Positions 49,680 to 58,172 of a DNA stretch of 58,904 nucleotides are shown one piece after another. The translations under genes and the position numbers were made by a program. The stretch is taken from contig CAXBLG010000014.1 in the NCBI GenBank assembly GCA_963976395.1, forward strand, positions 1 through 58,904, written 5' to 3'. The notes below the pieces were generated by a model. That model was not told the origin of the DNA. It saw only the letters and a list, made by a program, of their open reading frames with translations, and ran no database searches. The DNA is from UBA11612 sp963976395 (GTDB lineage Bacteria > Pseudomonadota > Alphaproteobacteria > Rhodospirillales > Rhodospirillaceae). Within the stretch, counting starts at the first letter, position 1, and each line of letters starts with the position of its first letter.

Positions 49680-51602
49680 ATGCACGCTTCCTCAGACTCA
49701 TCCACCGAACCACCCGTGGATAATGAAACGCCCCTCGATCCCTCTGAAGATCGTGCGAGCCGAAACGGACTGGCCGTTCTAACGAAGACGGTGAAGACAT
49801 TGCCGCCGCGGCCGGGGGTCTATCGCATGGTCGACGCCAACGGCGACGTTCTCTACGTGGGCAAAGCGAAAAACTTGAAAAAGCGAGTTTCGTCGTACCT
49901 ACGAGTCGATCGCATGCCTATTCGCTTGCAGCGCATGGTTTTCAATACACACGCATGCGAGATCGTCACTACCCATACCGAGGCAGAAGCGTTGCTGCTG
50001 GAAAGCAACCTGATCAAGCAATTGAAACCGCGCTACAATATATTGCTGCGCGACGACAAATCCTTTCCATATATTCTGATTGAAGACGGACATGATTTTC
50101 CGCGTATCGTCAAACACCGTGGAGCGCGCAAAAAAGGTCTTGAGCACTTTGGCCCTTTTGCGTCAGCGGGTGCGGTCAACAGCACGCTGACAGCTCTACA
50201 AAAAGTTTTTTTGCTTAGGACATGCACGGACTCGGTCTTTTCAAATCGCACGCGGCCCTGCCTGCTTTATCAAATCAAGCGCTGCGCCGCGCCCTGCGTG
50301 GGCTACGTCAACCGAGAGGAATATGGGGATCTGCTAAAGCAAGCGCGGGATTTTCTGCGCGGCGACAGCCGTGCCCTCCAAACAGAGTTAGCCCGGCGCA
50401 TGGACGCCGCCAGCGCCAATTTGGACTACGAAGCCGCCGCGAGCTTCAGAGACCGCATACGGGCCATGACGGCCGTCCAAGCGCATCAAGACATTAACGT
50501 TGAGGGCCTTGGCGAAGCCGACGTGGTCGCTCTGTACCGAATCGGCAATCAATCCTGCATTCAGGTTTTTTTCTTCCGGAACGGGCAAAATTTCGGCAAT
50601 CGGGCTTACTATCCTGCACATGCCGCCGATGATTCGGACGGCGAAATTCTGGAGGCGTTTATCGGCCAGTTCTACGCCTCTTACCCGCCGCCGAAGGAAA
50701 TATTGGTCAACACTCCGCCGCCGCACCGTGAAATTTTGGAAGCCGCGCTTGCTTTGAGAGCCGAACGAAAGGTGAAGGTGTCGGTCCCGCAACGCGGCGG
50801 ACGGCGCAACCTGATCGACCACACAGCCCTTAATGCCCGTGAAGCCTTGGAGCGGCGTCTTGCCGAAAACACGGCGCAGCGGAAATTGCTGGAGGGCACG
50901 GCCGAGGTGTTAAAGCTCAACACAGCCCCAGAGCGCATTGAAGTTTACGACAACTCGCATATTTCGGGGACCAATATGGTCGGCGCCATGATCGTGACCG
51001 GTCCCAGCGGCCTGATGAAAACCGCCTACCGGAAATTCAATATCAAATCGACCGACCTGTCCCCGGGAGACGATTACGGCGCTATGCGTGAAGTGCTTTC
51101 GCGCCGGTTTGCCCACGCCCAAAAAGAAGATCCGGACCGCACTTTAGGCCAATGGCCGGACCTTGTGCTGCTTGATGGCGGCCAAGGCCAGCTAAATGCC
51201 GGTCTGCGTGTCTTTGAAGAGCTCGGTATCGACGACATTGCCCTCGCCGCCATCGCCAAAGGCCCCGACCGTAATGCCGGACGCGAACAATTTTTTCTGC
51301 CCGGAAAGACGCCGTTTACCCTGCCGCTTCGCCATCCGGTATTATACTTCCTCCAACGGCTGCGGGATGAAGCCCACCGATTCGCCATCACCACCCACCG
51401 GGCAAAAAGGTCCAAGGCGATCGGCCAATCGCTGCTGGATGAAGTGGCCGGCATAGGCGCGGTTCGTAAGAAGACCCTGCTGCGACACTTCGGCTCGGCA
51501 AAGGCCGTGGCCGGTGCAGGATTGGCCGACCTAAAGGCTGCACCGGGAATCAATGCTGTCACCGCAAAAAAAATCTATGATCATTTCCATCCCGAGGGCT
51601 AA
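49680..51602 (+). CDS. uvrC: Excinuclease ABC subunit C
   Basis: Makes both incisions around bulky DNA lesions in nucleotide excision repair, recruited by UvrB. The 640-residue protein has a GIY-YIG nuclease domain near residues 40-125 (RPGVYRMVDANGDVLYVGKA), the CAAPC cysteine region, a UVR/UvrB-binding helix (DAASANLDYEAAASFRDRI, near 240), the C-terminal RNase H-like nuclease (IEVYDNSHISG, LVLLDGGQGQLNAGL) and tandem helix-hairpin-helix motifs (IGAVRKKTLLRHFGSAKAV). It starts at ATG 49680. pgsA follows 26 nt later. uvrC-pgsA-moaD-moaE is a common alphaproteobacterial order. Confidence 0.97.
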   Translation: MHASSDSSTEPPVDNETPLDPSEDRASRNGLAVLTKTVKTLPPRPGVYRMVDANGDVLYVGKAKNLKKRVSSYLRVDRMPIRLQRMVFNTHACEIVTTHTEAEALLLESNLIKQLKPRYNILLRDDKSFPYILIEDGHDFPRIVKHRGARKKGLEHFGPFASAGAVNSTLTALQKVFLLRTCTDSVFSNRTRPCLLYQIKRCAAPCVGYVNREEYGDLLKQARDFLRGDSRALQTELARRMDAASANLDYEAAASFRDRIRAMTAVQAHQDINVEGLGEADVVALYRIGNQSCIQVFFFRNGQNFGNRAYYPAHAADDSDGEILEAFIGQFYASYPPPKEILVNTPPPHREILEAALALRAERKVKVSVPQRGGRRNLIDHTALNAREALERRLAENTAQRKLLEGTAEVLKLNTAPERIEVYDNSHISGTNMVGAMIVTGPSGLMKTAYRKFNIKSTDLSPGDDYGAMREVLSRRFAHAQKEDPDRTLGQWPDLVLLDGGQGQLNAGLRVFEELGIDDIALAAIAKGPDRNAGREQFFLPGKTPFTLPLRHPVLYFLQRLRDEAHRFAITTHRAKRSKAIGQSLLDEVAGIGAVRKKTLLRHFGSAKAVAGAGLADLKAAPGINAVTAKKIYDHFHPEG

Positions 51603-51628
51603 CATCGCGAACACTTTTGAGGTCCAAC

Positions 51629-52219
51629 TTGCTGAATTTACCCAACCTTCTAACGCTGTCACGAATCGCGATTATTCCCATCGTGCTGGCGACGTTCTTT
51701 TTCGACAGCCCAGCCATGCGGTGGGCCGCTGTTTCATTGTTTACCCTGGCCGGTATAACAGACTTCTTTGACGGCTATCTCGCGCGCCGCGCCAATCAAG
51801 TTTCCCGCCTCGGTCGGTTTCTGGACCCCATCGCCGACAAGCTCTTAGTCGCTTCCGTACTACTGATGCTGGTGGGATTTCACCGTGTCGAGGAGTGGTC
51901 TTATATTCCTGCGATCGTCATTCTCCTTCGTGAAATTCTCGTCTCGGGACTACGAGAGTTTCTTGCCGAATTGCGTGTCGGCTTGCCCGTCACAAAACTG
52001 GCAAAAGGCAAGACGACGGTGCAGATGATCGCATTAGGGTTTCTGATTGTTGGAACGACGGTGCCACTGGTCAAACCAATCGGGGAGGTTTTGCTGTGGA
52101 TGGCCGCACTACTTACGTTGATCACAGGCTACGACTACTTGAAGGCCGGACTTAAACACATGAACGGACCTGTCCGGCAAAACCCGACCGCGCCGCCCGA
52201 AACAGAGGCGAACCCTTGA
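51629..52219 (+). CDS. pgsA: CDP-diacylglycerol-glycerol-3-phosphate 3-phosphatidyltransferase
   Basis: Membrane enzyme making phosphatidylglycerophosphate, precursor of phosphatidylglycerol and cardiolipin. The product has 196 residues with the CDP-alcohol phosphotransferase motif D-G-x2-A-R-x8-G-x3-D-x3-D visible as DFFDGYLARRANQVSRLGRF followed by LDPIADK, plus four to six membrane helices. I chose TTG 51629, with GAGG 6-7 nt upstream and a family-like N-terminus (LNLPNLLTLSRI). TTG 51617 has no ribosome site. It is preceded by uvrC and followed after 10 nt by moaD. Confidence 0.93.
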   Translation: MLNLPNLLTLSRIAIIPIVLATFFFDSPAMRWAAVSLFTLAGITDFFDGYLARRANQVSRLGRFLDPIADKLLVASVLLMLVGFHRVEEWSYIPAIVILLREILVSGLREFLAELRVGLPVTKLAKGKTTVQMIALGFLIVGTTVPLVKPIGEVLLWMAALLTLITGYDYLKAGLKHMNGPVRQNPTAPPETEANP

Positions 52220-52229
52220 ATTTACAACA

Positions 52230-52481
52230 ATGACCGTTCTTTATTTTGCGTGGGTAAAAGAAAAGGTGGGGCTTAGCGAAGAGACAGTAACGCCCCCACC
52301 GGAGGTCACCACCGTATCAAAACTTATGGACTGGCTGTCCAAACGCAGCCCCGGTCATGCCTCTGCCTTCGCCGATCGCACACTCATCAAAAGCGCTGTT
52401 GCGCAAGTGCACGTAGATCATTCAGCGCGGATTGAGGATGCCGGCGAAGTCGCCTTTTTTCCACCGGTAACTGGCGGTTAG
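52230..52481 (+). CDS. moaD: Molybdopterin synthase sulfur-carrier subunit
   Basis: A ubiquitin-like protein of 83 residues that carries sulfur as a C-terminal thiocarboxylate for molybdopterin synthesis. It ends in the diagnostic FFPPVTGG, the terminal Gly-Gly being the modification site, and begins TVLYFAWVKEKVGLSEETV. It is followed by moaE after 106 nt, and preceded by pgsA. Confidence 0.95.
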   Translation: MTVLYFAWVKEKVGLSEETVTPPPEVTTVSKLMDWLSKRSPGHASAFADRTLIKSAVAQVHVDHSARIEDAGEVAFFPPVTGG

Positions 52482-52587
52482 GAGATCGGCGGGTATACAC
52501 CGCCAAGCTCTCGCACCTGCTATATTCCGTAGTCGAGTATCAATAAAACCTTTGGGTTATAGTGCCGACAACACAGTAGGCTGGATC

Positions 52588-53058
52588 ATGTCCTCCGTTC
52601 GCGTTCAAAAAGACATGTTCAATTCCGGCGACGAAATCAACGCCTTTGGCGCCCGCAATTCGGGCTCGGGCGGCATCGCAAGCTTCGTCGGCCAGATGAG
52701 AGATTTTAATGGGCCTGATCGCGCCTCGGGCACGGCGATTACCCGTATGACATTAGAACATTATCCCGGCATGGCCGAGCGCCAGTTGTCGGACCTCGCT
52801 GCCGATGCTCACAATCGCTGGCCCTTGGACGACATTCTTATCGTTCACCGTTACGGCGATTTGAGTCCGGGAGATCCGATCGTCCTGGTGGCCGTGGCCA
52901 GTGCCCACCGCGAACCCGCGTTTGAAGCGTGCCGCTTTCTTATGGACTGGCTTAAAACACAAGCCCCTTTCTGGAAGAAAGAAGTGTCCGACAAAGGCGC
53001 AAGCTGGGTCGAAGCCCAGGCAAGCGATGATGCCAAGGCCGCGCGCTGGAAACTTTAG
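52588..53058 (+). CDS. moaE: Molybdopterin synthase catalytic subunit
   Basis: Transfers the MoaD sulfur to cyclic pyranopterin monophosphate to form molybdopterin. The 156-residue protein has FVGQMRDFN, LEHYPGMAERQLSDLA, VHRYGDLSPGDPIVLVAVAS, AHREPAFEACRFLMDWLKTQ and PFWKKE, the last holding the conserved active-site lysines. ATG 52588 has an AGG-type ribosome site; a TTG at 52552 would add an unrelated extension. It converges with ilvE 12 nt away. Confidence 0.95.
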   Translation: MSSVRVQKDMFNSGDEINAFGARNSGSGGIASFVGQMRDFNGPDRASGTAITRMTLEHYPGMAERQLSDLAADAHNRWPLDDILIVHRYGDLSPGDPIVLVAVASAHREPAFEACRFLMDWLKTQAPFWKKEVSDKGASWVEAQASDDAKAARWKL

Positions 53059-53070
53059 CGAGCGGTGTGT

Positions 53071-53970
53071 CTATGCCGCACTGGACGCGGCATCTACGCG
53101 GCCCACCAACGCATCGAAGTCAGACATGAGAGCCCGGCATACTTCGCCGGGTGTGAATTTATACATGTCTTCGACTTCGCGAACGGGCGTCACTTCAGCG
53201 GCCGTGCCCGTTAAAAAGCACTCCTGAGCATCGGCCATCTCTTCGGGCATGATTGTCCGCTCGATGATTTTGTACCCGCGCTTTTTCGCGAGATCGATCA
53301 CCGTCCGACGCGTGATGCCATCAAGAAAACAGTCGGGCGTCGGCGTATGAATTTCGCCGTCGTAAACAAAAAACACGTTCGCACCGGTCGCTTCCGCAAC
53401 ATGACCACGCCAATCCAGAAACAGCGCATCATCGTAGCCCGCGCGCTCGGCGTCATGTTTGCTGAGCGTACAGATCATATAAAGACCCGCGGCTTTCGCG
53501 TGAACCGGCGCTGTCGCCGGATCAGGGCGACGCCATTTCGACATGATTAAGCGGATGCCTTTAAGCCGCGCCTCGAGAGAAAAGTATTGCGGCCAAACCC
53601 AGCACCCAATGCCGACATGGATGGTCGCACTCCGCGCGGGCACACCCATCTGTTCACTACCGCGCCACGCGACAGGGCGAATGTAACCGTCGGAGATATT
53701 ATTTGCGCGCAAGGTTTCAAGCGTTGCATCAGCGAGTTGCTCGGCCGTGTACGGAATTTTCATATCCAACACCTCGGCCGAATACAAAAGCCGTTCTGAG
53801 TGCTCCTTCAGCTTAAACGGCTTGCCGCCATAAGCGCGAATACCCTCAAACACCGACGAGCCGTAATGCAAGGCATGAGTCAGCACATGGAGCTTGGCGC
53901 CACGCCATGGCACCAATTTACCGTCCATCCAAATATATCCATCACGATCGTCAAAAGGAGGCGCGCTCAT
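53071..53970 (-). CDS. ilvE: Branched-chain amino acid aminotransferase
   Basis: PLP-dependent fold-type IV aminotransferase of the last step of Leu, Ile and Val synthesis and of their first breakdown step. The 299-residue product has WRGAKLHVLTHALHYGSSVF, FEGIRAYGGKPFKL, the PLP lysine in HAKAAGLYM, GHVAEATGANVFFV with the conserved Glu, and FLTGTAAEVTPVRE. GAGG sits 4 nt before the ATG at 53973 and 7 nt before the second ATG at 53970; the latter is preferred narrowly. It diverges from the petP-like gene. Confidence 0.94.
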   Translation of the reverse strand: MSAPPFDDRDGYIWMDGKLVPWRGAKLHVLTHALHYGSSVFEGIRAYGGKPFKLKEHSERLLYSAEVLDMKIPYTAEQLADATLETLRANNISDGYIRPVAWRGSEQMGVPARSATIHVGIGCWVWPQYFSLEARLKGIRLIMSKWRRPDPATAPVHAKAAGLYMICTLSKHDAERAGYDDALFLDWRGHVAEATGANVFFVYDGEIHTPTPDCFLDGITRRTVIDLAKKRGYKIIERTIMPEEMADAQECFLTGTAAEVTPVREVEDMYKFTPGEVCRALMSDFDALVGRVDAASSAA

Positions 53971-54136
53971 CATCTAACCTCTGTACTTCTCTGTCCTCTG
54001 GGGATGCAGTTAGCAAATATTATTACCCGGTAAAGGCCGCATTCGTAAATCCGTAACATCACTCAGGCAATTAGTGCAACATTACTGACCTATTTTCTGG
54101 CAGTATAGAGGGAATCAACGCACGGAGCAGTCCAGC

Positions 54137-54625
54137 ATGCCGGATCAGAAAACCAGCGCTAACCCCTTGTTTTTGCGAGACGAAGATCTGCGACAGGGCA
54201 TTGAATTGCTGTTCTTTGCCTATCGAGATTTCACCTCGCGCGGCGACGTGATCTTAGCAAAGCAGCATTTTGGGCGGGCTCATCACCGGGTGATTTATTT
54301 TGTAGGTCGCTACCCGGAAATTCCGGTCAGCGAGTTACTCGAAATACTGGCCATCACTAAACAGAGCCTGTCTCGAGTCTTAAGCCAGCTCGTGCGCGAG
54401 GGGTATATCCTTCAAAAACCTGGTATTTCAGACCGCCGCCAGAGATTACTGCAACTGACCGAAAAAGGGCGCACGTTGGACCGGGAACTCACCACCGAGC
54501 AGCGGGTTCGTATCGCGGCAGCCTATAAAGACGCGGGCGCCGTGGCAGTAGAAGGATTTCGTAAGGTCATGCTAGGCATCATGGACACGCGGGCCCGCAA
54601 GCGCTTCCTAATGAAAGATAAATAA
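54137..54625 (+). CDS. petP: MarR-family regulator, PetP-like
   Basis: A protein of 162 residues with a winged helix-turn-helix (residues about 50-120): AHHRVIYFVGRYPEIPVSEL, then the recognition region LEILAITKQSLSRVLSQLVR and wing ISDRRQRLLQLTEKG. Position next to an OmpR-type regulator and ilvE matches the petP-petR arrangement first described in Rhodobacter, where PetR and PetP affect cytochrome bc1 genes. The pet structural genes are absent here, so the name is by family and context. It starts 166 nt from the divergent ilvE start. Confidence 0.85.
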   Translation: MPDQKTSANPLFLRDEDLRQGIELLFFAYRDFTSRGDVILAKQHFGRAHHRVIYFVGRYPEIPVSELLEILAITKQSLSRVLSQLVREGYILQKPGISDRRQRLLQLTEKGRTLDRELTTEQRVRIAAAYKDAGAVAVEGFRKVMLGIMDTRARKRFLMKDK

Positions 54626-54694
54626 GGCCCGTCTGGCAGCGGTACTGCCAAACTGAACCCCGACTCGGGGTCAAATTCCGGTACACTAGGAACG

Positions 54695-55393
54695 ATGGAC
54701 GAGATAGGGACATACCCGCCCCATATTCTGGTGGTGGACGATGACAACCGGCTGCGGCGACTGCTGAAGAAATTCTTGGTGGAAGCCGGCTATATGGTTG
54801 CTGTCGCCGCGAATGCGGAAGAAGCGCGCCGGCAAATGTGCGCGTTTCAATTCGACCTCTTAATCGTGGACGTCATGATGCCGGGAGAAGATGGCCTTTC
54901 TCTGACTCGTAGCGTCCGCGCCGAAAGCACTGTGCCGATCCTCATGCTGACGGCAATGGGGGAGGCTCCGGACCGCATTCGTGGGCTTGAACTGGGCGTT
55001 GACGATTATATGGCCAAGCCGTTTGAGCCGAAGGAACTCGCGCTGCGCATCAGTTCTATCCTCCGGCGTGCCCCGCCCGTGGATACATCACCGGCGCGTG
55101 AATTGAAGTTTGGTCCCTGCCGGTATGACATCACCCTGCAACGACTGACACGCGATGGCACAACCGTGCATTTGACGGTCGCTGAGGCCGAGTTGCTAAA
55201 AACGCTAGCGCTACGACCCGGCGAGCCGGTTGAACGCACCAGCCTCGATACTTCACTCGGACAAGCCGGGAATCCGCGAACCATCGATGTGCAGATTACA
55301 CGGCTGCGGCGCAAGCTGGAGCCAGACCCGCGCCAACCGCGCTATCTGCAAACGGTACGCGGCACCGGGTACCTGCTAAGGCCGGACCCATAA
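54695..55393 (+). CDS. petR: OmpR-family response regulator, PetR-like
   Basis: A protein of 232 residues with a receiver domain (phospho-accepting Asp59 in LLIVDVMMPGEDG, switch Thr in LMLTAMG, Lys in MAKPFEPKEL) and a C-terminal winged-helix DNA-binding domain (VHLTVAEAELLKTLALRPGE and RTIDVQITRLRRKLEPDPR). It follows the MarR-type gene and precedes its kinase by 2 nt, so the kinase is the likely partner. It resembles PetR of Rhodobacter. The target genes are unknown here. Confidence 0.92.
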   Translation: MDEIGTYPPHILVVDDDNRLRRLLKKFLVEAGYMVAVAANAEEARRQMCAFQFDLLIVDVMMPGEDGLSLTRSVRAESTVPILMLTAMGEAPDRIRGLELGVDDYMAKPFEPKELALRISSILRRAPPVDTSPARELKFGPCRYDITLQRLTRDGTTVHLTVAEAELLKTLALRPGEPVERTSLDTSLGQAGNPRTIDVQITRLRRKLEPDPRQPRYLQTVRGTGYLLRPDP

Positions 55394-55395
55394 CG

Positions 55396-56811
55396 ATGGA
55401 CAAACCGCTCAACATTCCGACCGACCAAAGTGCCGCACCGCCTATAGATCCTGTTGCACCGGCGTGGCTTCGCTGGCTGGACCCGTCACATCTTGAAAAG
55501 GTCATGCCGCGCACACTGATGGCGCGCGCGACCCTCACCATCATCGTGCCGGTCATTTTGGTGCAAGTGATCTCGACATACGTTTTTTACGACAATCACT
55601 GGGACGTTGTATCCCGCCGAATGGCGGCGGACCTTGCCGGTGATATCGCCGCCGTTCAATCTGTCATGGAAGCCTATCCCGCGCCCGAACAACGAACGTG
55701 GATGATCGAGAACACCCGGCAAACCATGGGACTGGACATCACCTTACAAACCGATGCCGAACTCACCGGGCCGAATGTCATGGACGGCGACTCAATCCTG
55801 ACCGACCCCCTGCACGCCGCCCTGTGGCAAGCGCTACACCGACCGTTCACCGTAGACCTGTTTGAATTTCGCACTGACCGACTTGTATCCATACGTGTGC
55901 AGATGGATGACGGCGTGCTGACCGTTCTGGTCCCTCGGCGTCGTGTTCTAAACAACAATACCTACGTCTTCGTGCTTTGGATGACCGGGTCGTCCATGCT
56001 GCTGTTCGGCGTCGCAACCGCTTACTTGCGCAGCCAAGTGCGCACCGTGCGCCGTCTTGCGCAAGCCGCGGACTCCCTTGGCAAAGGGCAAGAAGGACCG
56101 GACTTCCCGGCGGAAGGGGCGTTCGAAGTGCGCCAAGCCGCGCGCGCATTCAACATCATGCGCGATCGTATCCAACGACAAATGACCCAGCGCACCGACA
56201 TGCTCGCCGGCGTCTCCCACGATCTGCGAACGCCGCTCACACGCATGAAGCTTCAACTGTCTATGATGTCGGCCGCAAGCGCCGAGGATATCGCCGCCTT
56301 GCACGAAGACTTGGGCGAAATGGAACGCATGCTGGAAGCGTATCTTGCGTTTGCCCGCGGCGACGGTGCCGAGGAAGCGGCCCCCACCGACCTCAACACT
56401 TTACTGGAAAGTCTCGTTCAACGGTTTCGGCGCGAAGGTGCGGATATCGCACTCAAGATTACAAACATAACCACACCCATCGCGCTTAAATCCCTCGCGT
56501 TTGAACGGTGTCTGGGCAACCTGATCGGTAACGCGGCGCGTTACGGCAAACATGTGTCGGTTACGGCCACCCACACAGGACAATACATTCTTGTGACGGT
56601 GGATGACGATGGCCCCGGCATTCCGGAATCACAGCGGGAGGAAGCTTTTAAAGCGTTTCACCGGCTCGAGCCTTCACGCAATCCTATGACCGGCGGCGTC
56701 GGTCTCGGCATGACCATCGCCCGAGACATTGTCCGCGGCATGGGCGGTGAAATCACCTTGGATGAAAGCCCGGCCGGCGGCCTGCGCGTTACAATACGAG
56801 TGCCCCTATAA
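55396..56811 (+). CDS. Sensor histidine kinase, EnvZ-like
   Basis: A protein of 471 residues. It has a short N-terminal cytosolic stretch, a first membrane helix (ATLTIIVPVILVQVISTYVF), a periplasmic domain (about residues 70-185), a second helix (VLWMTGSSMLLFGVATAYL), HAMP linker (RSQVRTVRRLAQAADSLG), HisKA with His275 in GVSHDLRTPLTR, and HATPase with NLIGNAARYG, DDDGPGIP and GGVGLGMTIA. It is the cognate kinase of the adjacent regulator (2-nt gap). The signal is unknown. Confidence 0.93.
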   Translation: MDKPLNIPTDQSAAPPIDPVAPAWLRWLDPSHLEKVMPRTLMARATLTIIVPVILVQVISTYVFYDNHWDVVSRRMAADLAGDIAAVQSVMEAYPAPEQRTWMIENTRQTMGLDITLQTDAELTGPNVMDGDSILTDPLHAALWQALHRPFTVDLFEFRTDRLVSIRVQMDDGVLTVLVPRRRVLNNNTYVFVLWMTGSSMLLFGVATAYLRSQVRTVRRLAQAADSLGKGQEGPDFPAEGAFEVRQAARAFNIMRDRIQRQMTQRTDMLAGVSHDLRTPLTRMKLQLSMMSAASAEDIAALHEDLGEMERMLEAYLAFARGDGAEEAAPTDLNTLLESLVQRFRREGADIALKITNITTPIALKSLAFERCLGNLIGNAARYGKHVSVTATHTGQYILVTVDDDGPGIPESQREEAFKAFHRLEPSRNPMTGGVGLGMTIARDIVRGMGGEITLDESPAGGLRVTIRVPL

Positions 56812-56890
56812 GGCCCCTCGCGCTTGCTCTCGTGCATAGGCAGCGATACGGTCTTAAGCAGATAGAACGCATCTGGGGGAGAATGATTAT

Positions 56891-58159
56891 ATGACTGGAC
56901 CTACACTTTCGCGGCGCACGATCCTTGAAGGAAGTGCTGCGGCACCATTGCTCGGACTGGCTTCGGCTGCCGCCAAAGCAGCGGAAATGGGCGGCGGAGA
57001 ATCCGTGACCATCACACCTTTTAAGATCGAAGTGCCTCAGGCGCAGCTGGATGACATTCTAAACAGAGTCCGCAACGTAAATTGGCCGGTGTCGCCGCAA
57101 ACACCCGACCCCTGGGAATACGGCGCCAGCCTCTCCTTCATGAAAGATATTCAAGACTATTGGCTGAACGAATACGACTGGCGCGAGCAAGAAGCCAAGT
57201 TGAACGAGTACCCGCACTTCAAAGCCAACATCGAGGGCTACGACATTCACTTTGTTCACGTTAAGGGATCGGGCACAAACCCGCAGCCTATTATCATCAC
57301 GCACGGCTGGCCGGGATCTTATATCGAAACTCTGCGCGCGGTTGATCGTCTAGCACATCCTGAAAACTATGGCGTACCGGAAGACATGGCTTTCGATGTG
57401 GTTATCCCTTCGCTTCCGGGATTTGCCTACTCGTCAAAACCGGAACGGCCCATGAGCCAAAAACTGATTTCGCGCATGCTCGACCGGCTGATGGTGGAAG
57501 GCCTCGGCTATGACAGGTACATCGCGCAGGGTGGTGATTTTGGAGCGGGCATTTCTGTTGGTATGGCGGCGGAAAGTCAGCACTGCAAAGCTGCCAATAT
57601 CAGCTTGGTTCTCGGGGTCGGCTCGCCGCCGCAAAACGATGCCGAACGGGCGGCGCAGCGGCAGTGGGATAGAGTCTACAATACCGAAGGGGCCTATCAG
57701 CACATACAACGCACCAAACCCTTGTCATTGTCGTACGGATTTTCCGACAGCCCCATGGCCAGCGCGGCTTGGCTTATGGAAAAATACCGGACGTGGTCCG
57801 GCGTTCCTAACGACAATCCGTGGAGCATCTATCCCAAGAGTCAGGTTATGAACATCATCATGACCTACATCACAACCAATAGCCTTGGCACGTCCACCTG
57901 GATGTACACCGGCGCAAACGGCGGCGAAGACGATGTGCTGCCGGCACGGCGCGAAGCGGTTGAAAAACCGAATGTCGGCGTGACGCACTTTCCAAGCGAA
58001 CTCGTCTTCTGGCCAGAAAGTTATGCAGAGCGGGTCTATAATCTCTTGTCGTGGACCAATTTGCCTGCGGGCGGACACTTCGGCGCCTTCGAGCAACCAA
58101 TTATTTTCGCCAGAGAGATGCGTGACTTCAGCCGCCTGCTGAAAGGCCGCGGTATTTAA
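56891..58159 (+). CDS. Epoxide hydrolase (EHN/alpha-beta hydrolase), exported
   Basis: A protein of 422 residues. The N-terminus has a Tat-type signal (LSRRTILEGSAAAPLLGL, cleavage near AAKA). The EHN N-terminal domain (about 40-140) contains TPFKIEVPQAQLDDILNRVR and KLNEYPHFKANIEGYDIHF. The alpha/beta-hydrolase core has the oxyanion HGWPGSY and the nucleophile Asp216 in QGGDFGAGIS, with a late His in GGHFGAFEQP. Microsomal-type epoxide hydrolases open epoxides to diols. Export by Tat is uncommon for this family and suggests action outside the cytosol. GGGGGAGA precedes the ATG. Confidence 0.88.
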   Translation: MTGPTLSRRTILEGSAAAPLLGLASAAAKAAEMGGGESVTITPFKIEVPQAQLDDILNRVRNVNWPVSPQTPDPWEYGASLSFMKDIQDYWLNEYDWREQEAKLNEYPHFKANIEGYDIHFVHVKGSGTNPQPIIITHGWPGSYIETLRAVDRLAHPENYGVPEDMAFDVVIPSLPGFAYSSKPERPMSQKLISRMLDRLMVEGLGYDRYIAQGGDFGAGISVGMAAESQHCKAANISLVLGVGSPPQNDAERAAQRQWDRVYNTEGAYQHIQRTKPLSLSYGFSDSPMASAAWLMEKYRTWSGVPNDNPWSIYPKSQVMNIIMTYITTNSLGTSTWMYTGANGGEDDVLPARREAVEKPNVGVTHFPSELVFWPESYAERVYNLLSWTNLPAGGHFGAFEQPIIFAREMRDFSRLLKGRGI

Positions 58160-58172
58160 ACGCGCCGAAACT

